From: Deltaproteobacteria bacterium
Lineage (GTDB): Bacteria > Desulfobacterota > Desulfobacteria > Desulfobacterales > Desulfobacteraceae
Assembly (NCBI GenBank): GCA_003647385.1
Contig: QMMT01000195.1
Span: 1-5,228 of the forward strand
Direction of reading: 5' to 3'
DNA length: 5,228 bases
Under the pieces are notes generated by a model. It searched no databases and was not told the DNA's origin. It worked only from the letters and a program-made list of their open reading frames with translations. Numbering within the stretch: position 1 is the stretch's first letter; each line of letters begins with the position of its first letter. The position numbers and the translations under genes are program-made. Positions 1-5,228 of this stretch are shown in pieces.

Positions 1-342
1 ACCGGCATTATTTTTGAAAAAAAGGGGGAGACCAATGCTTTTTTTATATCACTGGATAACACTATAAAACAATACCGTGCATCAGATCTTCCGGGGTTTG
101 ATACCGGATTTGCAATTACAATTCACAAAAGCCAGGGATCTGAGTTTAATACAGTGTTAATAGTCATTCCATCTCAGATGTCTCCTGTTGTGACAAGGCA
201 GCTGTTATATACCGGGGTTACAAGGGCAAAAAAAAGAGTCATCATTGTGGGGAATTTGGAGATTATAAAAGCCGCCATGAAGATGAGCGTAAAAAGAAAT
301 TCAGGTATAACTAAGTTGTTGGAAAAAGAAATTTCAATATAA
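1..342 (+). CDS. recD: RecBCD exonuclease V subunit alpha (RecD), 3' end only
   Basis: This is the last 113 codons of a helicase open from the window edge to the TAA at 340-342. Seen: a superfamily 1 helicase C-terminal domain with AITIHKSQGSEF (112-147), the motif V region, and LLYTGVTRAKKRV (about 202-240), motif VI with its arginine finger. Between them is a PSQMSPVVTRQ stretch, and after them an RNSGITKLL tail. These match my memory of the E. coli RecD C-terminus (TVHKSQGSEF, PVVTRELVYTAVTRARRR, RRSGLAALF) better than RecD2 or TraA relatives. Known of the family: RecD is the 5'-3' motor of RecBCD, which processes double-strand DNA ends for recombination in the cytoplasm. recB and recC would be expected upstream but are outside the window. 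The following gene starts 21 bases later, so read-through into resB is likely. Family assignment is firm; RecD versus another RecD-like helicase is slightly less so. Confidence 0.9.
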   Translation, partial: TGIIFEKKGETNAFFISLDNTIKQYRASDLPGFDTGFAITIHKSQGSEFNTVLIVIPSQMSPVVTRQLLYTGVTRAKKRVIIVGNLEIIKAAMKMSVKRNSGITKLLEKEISI

Positions 343-363
343 TAAATTAAGAAAGAAAACATT

Positions 364-954
364 TTGAAAAAAAATCAAACAATACCCGAACAAATCTGGC
401 AGTTTTTTTGTTCGGTAAAACTGACGGTTTATACACTTGTGCTTCTTGCAGGCACATCAATTATCGGAACTGTTATTCTTCAGAACGGGAGTAAACAAGA
501 GTACTTAAGACTTTATGGTGACACTTTTTACAATCTGATCAAGATATTTAATATCGATGATATGTACCATGCCTGGTGGTTTTTATTGTTGCTTGCCATA
601 CTCTGTATTAATTTAGTTGTATGTTCAATTGAACGTCTTTCCATTACCTGGAAAATTATTTTTCCAAAAAAGATCAAGTTTAACAAGGAACGGTTTCGAA
701 AATTAAAAAATCTTCAAATGTTTACAGTTGATAACCCTGGTGAATCACAAACTGACACCTATGAAACTTTCTTGTCCAAAACCGTTGGAAAGGTCTTAAA
801 AGAAGAGACAGAAAACAGCATAGTCATGTATGCGGAAAAAGGAAGATGGACAAGATTTGGCGTATATGTGATCCATTCCAGTATTTTATTACTTTTAATC
901 GGTGCATTGATTGGATCGGTTTTCGGATTCAAAGCCAATCTGCAGTTGGGATGA
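364..954 (+). CDS. resB: ResB/Ccs1 cytochrome c biogenesis protein, N-terminal part (frameshifted gene)
   Basis: This encodes the first 195 or so residues of ResB, the membrane protein that with CcsA forms the System II cytochrome c synthase. Seen: a short cytoplasmic start with IWQFFCSVKLTVYTLVLL, typical of ResB, then membrane segments at about residues 19-39, 69-88 and 165-188. The third contains His171 (YVIHSSILLLL), a position usually conserved in the family. The start is TTG at 364, chosen because it gives the usual short N-terminus. No ATG lies between it and the in-frame stops at 340-345. A weak purine-rich site (AAGAAAG, about 349-356) precedes it. The frame ends in TGA at 952-954 just after the third membrane segment, where ResB normally continues into a large periplasmic domain. 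That domain is encoded in the next frame. Read literally, the product would lack the periplasmic domain and fourth helix. Confidence 0.88.
   Translation: MKKNQTIPEQIWQFFCSVKLTVYTLVLLAGTSIIGTVILQNGSKQEYLRLYGDTFYNLIKIFNIDDMYHAWWFLLLLAILCINLVVCSIERLSITWKIIFPKKIKFNKERFRKLKNLQMFTVDNPGESQTDTYETFLSKTVGKVLKEETENSIVMYAEKGRWTRFGVYVIHSSILLLLIGALIGSVFGFKANLQLG
946..953 (+). other. Frameshift site joining the two halves of resB
   Basis: The bases TTGGGATG hold the point where the ResB reading frame changes. Frame 1 reads ...Gln-Leu-Gly-stop. Removing one G of the GGG at 948-950 gives ...Gln-Leu-Asp-Glu-Gly-Glu and continues without a break into the family-like sequence downstream, for about 453 residues in total. 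There is no slippery heptamer and no prfB-like CUUUGA with an upstream Shine-Dalgarno stimulator, so programmed frameshifting is not supported. A sequencing or assembly indel, or a true mutation, remain possible. Confidence 0.85.
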
Positions 955-1726
955 AGGTGAGACCTCGGATACCGCCTTTATGGTTAAAAAAAGGATGCCG
1001 GTAAATATTGGTTTTTCTATCAGATGCAATGACTTTGATGTAAAATTTTATGACACAGGAGCACCTGAAGAATTCAAATCAAATTTGACGATTATTGAAA
1101 ACGGCAAAGAAAGTTTTACCGAAGATATCCTGGTCAATCATCCACTCAGATACAAAGGGATCAACATTTTTCAGTCCTCTTATGGTACAGCTCAGCCCGA
1201 CAGCGTTATCATGGATATCATCAAATTGTCTGACAAGACTGTCACAAGTCAATCCATTAAAATCGGTCAGGAAATCCAATTGCCGGAAGATCAGGTGTCC
1301 TTCAAACTAGATGGGTTTATACCCCATTTTGATTTCAGGGGTCATAACCTTGGGGAAGCCTTTGTAGGAACAATTACTCAAAAGGATGCCAAAAGTTTTC
1401 AAATTGCTTTACCGACAAAATTTCCCACCTTTGATAAAATGAGGAAAGGAACATTTGCCTTTGTGATCAAAGAATTCGAACAAAAATACTACACCGGTCT
1501 CCAGATCACCAAAGACCCCGGGATATGGTATGTATATTCCGGGTTTATATTGATGATCATCGGTTGCTGGATTACCTTTTTTATGTCACACCAGTCCTAT
1601 TTTGTTGAAATTAAAAAAGGCGAAAATAAAGTTTTAAACGTCAGTATTTCAGGTACTACCAATCGAAACAGCCAGGCAATGAAACTTAAAATTAAAAAAA
1701 TGGTTCTAAAATTAAAGGATAAGTAA
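950..1726 (+). CDS. resB: ResB/Ccs1 cytochrome c biogenesis protein, C-terminal part (frameshifted gene)
   Basis: This continues ResB in the +1 frame from the GAT at 950-952 (DEGETSDTAF) to the TAA at 1724-1726, 258 residues. Seen: the periplasmic ResB domain with IRCNDFDVKFYDTGAPEEF, LRYKGINIFQSSYG and YYTGLQITKDPG. A fourth membrane segment follows (VYSGFILMIIGCWITFFMS, about residues 388-407 of the rejoined protein), then His409 and a lysine-rich cytoplasmic tail. The family places the apocytochrome-binding domain here and uses conserved histidines with CcsA for heme delivery. The frame is open back to a TTG at 911, but residues read from 911-949 do not look like ResB. The first ATG is at 980. 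Neither has a good ribosome binding site, so I read this as the second half of one gene and not as an independent gene. It ends 5 bases before ccsA, and its tail carries that gene's likely ribosome binding site. Confidence 0.87.
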   Translation, partial: DEGETSDTAFMVKKRMPVNIGFSIRCNDFDVKFYDTGAPEEFKSNLTIIENGKESFTEDILVNHPLRYKGINIFQSSYGTAQPDSVIMDIIKLSDKTVTSQSIKIGQEIQLPEDQVSFKLDGFIPHFDFRGHNLGEAFVGTITQKDAKSFQIALPTKFPTFDKMRKGTFAFVIKEFEQKYYTGLQITKDPGIWYVYSGFILMIIGCWITFFMSHQSYFVEIKKGENKVLNVSISGTTNRNSQAMKLKIKKMVLKLKDK

Positions 1727-1731
1727 TTCTT

Positions 1732-2565
1732 ATGAACAGTTCTTTAGCATTATCATCGGCAACGTTTATTTATGCACTGGCTTCCATATTTTATATTGGT
1801 TCTTTTGCTTTTAAAAAACAGATATTCGCAAAGGCAGGTTTAATTGTCCTGATCATTGGTTTTTTAATCAATACACTGGGTATTATTTTACGCTGGATTG
1901 AATCTTACCAGATGGGATACGGGCATGCTCCCTTTGCCAATATGTATGAATCCCTGGTCTTTTTTTCCTGGACAGTTGCCATCCTTTATATTTTTGTTGA
2001 ACTTAAATACAAAGAAAGTATTATTGGTGTATTTGCATCCCCCCTGGTATTTCTTGCCATTGCATACGCCTCCCTTTCTCCTGATATGAGCAGTAAGATA
2101 ACGCCTTTAATTCCTGCACTTAAAAGCAATTGGCTTATCGCTCATGTGATTACCTGCTTTTTAGGTTATGCAGGTTTTGCCGTGGCATTTGGATTCAGTA
2201 TCATGTATTTTGTAAAGCCAAAAAATTCTGATGCGACATCAATATTTGCTAAACTTCCTTCCTTGGAACTCATTGATGAGTTGACCTATCAAATGGTGGT
2301 TTTTGGATTTCTGTTCTTAACCATCGGCATCATTACCGGTGCAGTCTGGGCCAATTCTGCCTGGGGTACGTACTGGAGCTGGGATCCTAAAGAAACCTGG
2401 TCTCTGATTACCTGGTTTGTTTATGCCATTTTCATGCACTTAAGAATGATGAAGGGCTGGTACGGGAAAAACCTTGCCTGGGTATCTATATTAGGTTTTC
2501 TTGCCGTCATGTTTACTTATTTTGGGGTAAACTATGTACTCAGTGGACTTCACAGCTATGCTTAG
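1732..2565 (+). CDS. ccsA: CcsA/ResC-type heme-handling protein of System II cytochrome c biogenesis (also named CcsB)
   Basis: A complete 277-residue integral membrane protein that with ResB moves heme to the outer face of the membrane and joins it to CXXCH motifs of apocytochromes. Seen: about eight hydrophobic segments (roughly 9-26, 34-53, 73-92, 98-114, 134-160, 186-207, 225-240 and 247-271). The WWD heme-binding domain is at 211-227 (WGTYWSWDPKETW). Histidines are at 65 (GYGHAPFANMYES), 138 (WLIAHV), 236 (FMHLRM) and 274 (SGLHSYA). In the family, conserved histidines flank the WWD domain and act as heme ligands; H138 and H274 are likely candidates by position. Length and motif order are normal. 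The ATG at 1732 lies 5 bases after resB, with AAAGGA at 1714-1719 inside the end of resB as a somewhat distant ribosome binding site. Translation is probably coupled to resB. CcmC/CcmF of System I share the WWD motif, but the pairing with ResB decides for System II. Confidence 0.95.
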   Translation: MNSSLALSSATFIYALASIFYIGSFAFKKQIFAKAGLIVLIIGFLINTLGIILRWIESYQMGYGHAPFANMYESLVFFSWTVAILYIFVELKYKESIIGVFASPLVFLAIAYASLSPDMSSKITPLIPALKSNWLIAHVITCFLGYAGFAVAFGFSIMYFVKPKNSDATSIFAKLPSLELIDELTYQMVVFGFLFLTIGIITGAVWANSAWGTYWSWDPKETWSLITWFVYAIFMHLRMMKGWYGKNLAWVSILGFLAVMFTYFGVNYVLSGLHSYA

Positions 2566-2603
2566 CCATTCATAAACCATCATTTTGGTTGTCTTAATTT
2601 GTC

Positions 2604-2632
2604 TTGACAAGAAAACAAGATATTAATATAGA
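2604..2632 (+). promoter_or_regulatory. Candidate sigma70-type promoter for the qrc operon
   Basis: A perfect TTGACA at 2604-2609 is followed after 17 bases by TATAGA (2627-2632), which matches four of six bases of the -10 consensus within an AT-rich stretch. Transcription would begin near 2639-2641 and leave an untranslated leader of about 137 bases before qrcA. Its place just after ccsA suggests that qrc has its own promoter and does not depend only on read-through. This is a pattern match only. Confidence 0.5.
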
Positions 2633-2659
2633 TTAACGCAAATTTTGGACGTTAGTGCA

Positions 2660-2681
2660 AGACTGTTTAAGATTACAGTCT
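2660..2681. promoter_or_regulatory. Perfect 7-bp dyad in the qrcA leader, possible operator or RNA hairpin
   Basis: AGACTGT (2660-2666) and ACAGTCT (2675-2681) are exact reverse complements separated by an 8-base TTAAGATT. The element would lie about 20 bases after the predicted start of transcription. It could be a dimeric repressor site or a leader hairpin. It is followed by a run of ten A (2684-2693), not T, so it is not an intrinsic terminator for the + strand. No regulator is recognised. Confidence 0.35.
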
Positions 2682-2698
2682 GCAAAAAAAAAATAGTT

Positions 2699-2723
2699 CA
2701 GGTTTTAACCGGTACAGGTTTTA
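2699..2723. repeat. Short direct repeat in the qrcA leader
   Basis: CAGGTTTTA occurs at 2699-2707 and again at 2715-2723, a 16-bp period with ACCGGTA between them. Closely spaced direct repeats of this size can be binding sites for tandem regulators, but with only two 9-base copies in AT-rich DNA the functional meaning is uncertain. Confidence 0.3.
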
Positions 2724-2777
2724 GTCTGGACAAAATGGTTAAAGTATCATCAACATTTTAACATTGATGGAGTTTTC

Positions 2778-3449
2778 ATGAGCGAAATAGAAAACAAAGC
2801 TGAAAATGGTTCCATGGAAAGTGCAGGGGAATGCGCTGCCGGAGACACAAAAGATGACAAGGGTTTAGGGCTCGGTGTCATCTTTTTTATTGTGGCATTT
2901 GTTGCTTGCTTCTTGTCCGGTACGCTGCTGTTTCCCAAATTGCTTTATTCAAAAAAAGAGCAACCTTTTAACTTTGATCACGCGCTTCATGTCGGTGAAA
3001 CGGGTGATTGCGAAACATGCCATTCTTTAAGGGAGGACGGCAGTTTTTCCGGAATTCCAAAATTGGAAACATGTCTTGACTGCCATGCTGAAGATCCTAT
3101 GGGTGAAACTGAGGATGAAGCAGTATTTGTAGAAGAGTATGTAACACAAGAAAAAGAAGTTCCCTGGTATGTCTATTCAAGGCAACCCGATTGTGTCTTT
3201 TTTTCCCATGCCGCACATACACAAGACAGTGGTATGGATTGCGTAACATGTCATGGTCACATAGGTGAATCCACTTCTTTAAAACCCTATGAAGAAAATA
3301 GAATCACAGGTTACAGCCGTGATATCTGGGGTAAAAATATCTTTGGAATTAAAAAGCATTCCTGGGATAGAATGAAGATGGATGACTGCGCTGCTTGTCA
3401 CAAAAAGGAAACAGGCCATCAGGGCTATTGTTTCCAGTGTCACAAGTAA
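2778..3449 (+). CDS. qrcA: QrcA, membrane-anchored multiheme cytochrome c of the Qrc menaquinone reductase
   Basis: A 223-residue c-type cytochrome, probably the subunit through which Qrc exchanges electrons with periplasmic cytochrome c3. Seen: an acidic cytoplasmic tail (1-28), one uncleaved membrane anchor (about 30-53), then a periplasmic domain with five CXXCH heme sites at 78-82, 99-103, 155-159, 204-208 and 218-222. FDHALH (67-71 region) and FSHAAH (142-147 region) precede heme clusters and supply likely distal ligands, as in class III cytochromes and the cytochrome c7 type. The last heme motif ends one residue before the C-terminus. The ATG at 2778 has GGAG at 2769-2772, 5 bases upstream. 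The identity rests on this architecture plus the qrcB gene immediately downstream. The characterised Desulfovibrio QrcA is described as hexaheme; only five standard motifs are visible here. Another triheme/pentaheme cytochrome family name is possible, but the gene pair argues for QrcA. Confidence 0.88.
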   Translation: MSEIENKAENGSMESAGECAAGDTKDDKGLGLGVIFFIVAFVACFLSGTLLFPKLLYSKKEQPFNFDHALHVGETGDCETCHSLREDGSFSGIPKLETCLDCHAEDPMGETEDEAVFVEEYVTQEKEVPWYVYSRQPDCVFFSHAAHTQDSGMDCVTCHGHIGESTSLKPYEENRITGYSRDIWGKNIFGIKKHSWDRMKMDDCAACHKKETGHQGYCFQCHK

Positions 3450-3483
3450 GAAACCTGAAATAACAAGAATTCAAAACTTTATA

Positions 3484-3489
3484 GAGGAA
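3484..3489 (+). promoter_or_regulatory. Ribosome binding site of qrcB
   Basis: GAGGAA lies 7 bases before the ATG at 3497. It fixes the start of qrcB, which is confirmed by the twin-arginine motif beginning at residue 5. The 47-base qrcA-qrcB gap shows no terminator, so the two genes are probably co-transcribed. Confidence 0.75.
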
Positions 3490-3496
3490 ATATTTT

Positions 3497-5228
3497 ATGA
3501 AAGTTGACAGAAGAAGTTTCTTGGGATTGGGACTTGGCGCAGCTGCCGGCATTGCAGTTTCCCCTGTCGGGATAAAACTGACAGATGATTCTGCCATCTG
3601 GAGCCAGAACTGGCCATGGACCCCCGTCCCTGTTGACGGAGAAGTAAGTTATGAAAATTCGGTTTGCAGCCTGTGTCCCGGCAGCTGTGGTATCAGCGTC
3701 AGGAAGATAGGCGACAGACCGGTTAAAATTGAAGGACGCTCTGAGTATCCTGTAAATGACGGTGGCGCCTGCCTCCATGGCATTGCCGGTCTTCAATATT
3801 TATACGATCCTGCAAGGGTAAAAACACCATTGAAAAAAAATGGTGATAAATTTGAGGAAATATCCTGGGATGATGCCATTACGCTTGTTGCAGGCAAACT
3901 TGCAGATCTTAGAAAAAAAGGATCACCTGAAAAACTTGCCTGTATAGCAGATAAGGAACAAGGATCAGTTTCAGGGTTATTTAAACGACTGCTCAAAACA
4001 TTTGGTTCTCCTAATTTTTATACCATGCCAAGTCTTGAATCCTATCTTGAAGTGACTGCGGCAGCACTCCACGGAGAGGGAAAAACCATTGCGTTTGATC
4101 TTGAAAATGCAAGTTTTGTTTTAAGTTTTGGTGCGGGGATCATCGAAGGCTGGGGGTCACCTGTAAGCTGTTTTAAGGCAAATGCATCAAGAAAAGAAAG
4201 GCATGCAAAACTGTATCAAATTGAGCCACGGCTTTCCAATACTGCTGCAAATGCAGATAAGTGGATTCCCATAAAGCCGGGTACTGAGGCAGACCTGGCT
4301 CTGGGGTTATGTGCTGTCATTTTGAAAAATAACCTTTTCAATAGTACAGCTACAGCAAATTTCAGGGGTGGTATCAATAAACTGGCCGCAATGCTTCAAA
4401 AGAACTACGCACCCTCCAGGACAGCTGAAATTACCGGTATAAAAGCCGCTGACATTGAAAAAATTGCTACGGTGTTTGCCAAAGCAAAAATGCCGGTTGC
4501 CGTATTTGGTAAAGGCAGGGGTGATGGTGCCCAAAGTTTGAAAGAACTTGCTGCGATTCATACATTGAACTGCCTGGTGGGAAATATTAACAAAAAAGGC
4601 GGTGCATTTGTTCGGTCCAAAATGACATATCTTGAATTCCCGGATGAATCAATGGATTCCATAGCAGATGCCGGGGTTGCAAAGACTAAAGTCGGGCGTT
4701 ATATGAACCAGGTGATTGAAAAGGTAAACGCATCTTCACAACCTGTTGTTGAGGCCCTTTTTGTCTATAATGCAAATCCTTGTTATTCTCGGCATGATAC
4801 AAAGAGTGTAAAACAGGCCTTTAAGAAAATTCCTTTTGTGGTCAGTTTTTCATCATTCCTTGATGAAACTGCTAAAGAAGCGGATATTATTCTGCCAAGC
4901 CATACATTTACTGAACGACTTGAAGATGTTCCGTCCGGAGCCGGACTTGCAAAGGCTGTTGTCGGGCTTACAAAACCGGTTACCGAACCTGTATTTAATA
5001 CGAAAAATACAGGGGATACTGTCATTTCGATTGCAAAAGCATTAAAAGGAAGTATTGCCCAAAGCTTTGAATGGGAATCCTATGATGAATGCCTTGAAGG
5101 CGTGGCATCTGAGATTTGGGATTCTTTATCAGAAGATGGATTTGCCGTTATTTCTGAAGGTACTCCTTTAGGGTCTGCCACAATCAATATCTCCTATATA
5201 GCGGATAATCCCGCAACTGTTCAGATGC
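3497..5228 (+). CDS. qrcB: QrcB, molybdopterin oxidoreductase-family subunit of the Qrc menaquinone reductase (3' end outside window)
   Basis: The first 577 codons are present with no stop before the window edge. Seen: a Tat signal (DRRSFLGLGLGAAAG, residues 4-18), so the protein folds in the cytoplasm and is exported. After it comes WSQNWPWTPVP (35-45), which I recall as typical of QrcB. An N-terminal iron-sulfur motif has Cys57, Cys60, Cys64 and Cys92, spaced as in the molybdopterin oxidoreductase family. Further family motifs are PGTEADLALG (261-270), FGKGRGDGAQ (337-346), VYNANPCYS (424-432) and DETAKEADIILPSHTFTE (456-473). The C-terminal dinucleotide-binding domain is mostly missing because the window ends. 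In the segment where catalytic members carry a Cys or Sec metal ligand (about 170-195) there is no cysteine. This fits the reported absence of molybdenum in Desulfovibrio Qrc. QrcB sits with QrcA and QrcC on the periplasmic side and relays electrons to the quinone site at QrcD. It resembles part of alternative complex III ActB. Confidence 0.92.
   Translation, partial: MKVDRRSFLGLGLGAAAGIAVSPVGIKLTDDSAIWSQNWPWTPVPVDGEVSYENSVCSLCPGSCGISVRKIGDRPVKIEGRSEYPVNDGGACLHGIAGLQYLYDPARVKTPLKKNGDKFEEISWDDAITLVAGKLADLRKKGSPEKLACIADKEQGSVSGLFKRLLKTFGSPNFYTMPSLESYLEVTAAALHGEGKTIAFDLENASFVLSFGAGIIEGWGSPVSCFKANASRKERHAKLYQIEPRLSNTAANADKWIPIKPGTEADLALGLCAVILKNNLFNSTATANFRGGINKLAAMLQKNYAPSRTAEITGIKAADIEKIATVFAKAKMPVAVFGKGRGDGAQSLKELAAIHTLNCLVGNINKKGGAFVRSKMTYLEFPDESMDSIADAGVAKTKVGRYMNQVIEKVNASSQPVVEALFVYNANPCYSRHDTKSVKQAFKKIPFVVSFSSFLDETAKEADIILPSHTFTERLEDVPSGAGLAKAVVGLTKPVTEPVFNTKNTGDTVISIAKALKGSIAQSFEWESYDECLEGVASEIWDSLSEDGFAVISEGTPLGSATINISYIADNPATVQM

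Noticed and set aside
940..960. Programmed ribosomal frameshift in resB
   Set aside because: There is no slippery sequence, no CUUUGA motif and no Shine-Dalgarno stimulator upstream of the TGA; tRNA re-pairing after a +1 step from GGA or TTG would be poor.
911..1726. An independent gene starting at TTG 911
   Set aside because: Its first 13 residues do not resemble ResB, while the other frame supplies the expected membrane helix there. No ribosome binding site is seen.
2575..2590. AACCA/TGGTT inverted repeat after ccsA as a transcription terminator
   Set aside because: The stem is only 5 bp and AT-rich, and no T-run follows it.
2646..2660. TTGGAC-N5-TGCAA as a sigma54 promoter
   Set aside because: The GG and GC elements are 10 bases apart, whereas sigma54 promoters need 12, and the flanking consensus is poor.
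2727..2750. TGGACA with TATCAT as a second promoter closer to qrcA
   Set aside because: The spacer is only 12 bases, too short for sigma70; with a normal spacer neither box has a partner.
3349..3996. Minus-strand open frames opposite qrcA and qrcB
   Set aside because: They lie antisense to strongly recognisable genes, have no family-like sequence and look like shadows of the coding strand.

Overview
The window reads as a piece of an anaerobic, cytochrome-rich, sulfate-reducing Desulfobacterota chromosome, most like the Desulfobacteraceae group. This placement is inferred from gene content and protein signatures, not from a database search. The base composition leans AT-rich with many A/T homopolymers. 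All recognisable genes lie on the + strand, and I found no RNA gene, mobile element or CRISPR array.

Layout: (1) 1-342 is the 3' end of recD, the helicase subunit of the RecBCD nuclease. (2) 364-1726 is resB, a System II cytochrome c maturation gene. It is split by an apparent one-base insertion near 948-950. Removing one G gives a single continuous protein of about 453 residues. (3) 1732-2565 is ccsA, the heme-handling WWD-domain partner of ResB. (4) 2566-2777 is a 212-base intergenic region. It holds a good sigma70-type promoter candidate, a perfect 7-bp dyad, a ten-A run and a 9-bp direct repeat. (5) 2778-3449 is qrcA, a membrane-anchored multiheme cytochrome c. (6) 3497 to the window end is the first 577 codons of qrcB, a Tat-exported member of the molybdopterin oxidoreductase family. 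qrcC and qrcD are expected just downstream.

The genes fit together. ResB and CcsA carry heme across the membrane and attach it to CXXCH motifs of exported apocytochromes. QrcA, next door, is such a client. QrcA and QrcB are parts of the Qrc menaquinone reductase complex, which in sulfate reducers passes electrons between periplasmic cytochrome c3 and the menaquinone pool. The main system is therefore a known one, not an undescribed one. The points most worth checking are the resB frameshift, a possible unconventional sixth heme site in QrcA (five CXXCH motifs, twelve histidines, one unexplained exported cysteine), the lack of an obvious metal ligand in QrcB, and the structured qrc leader.
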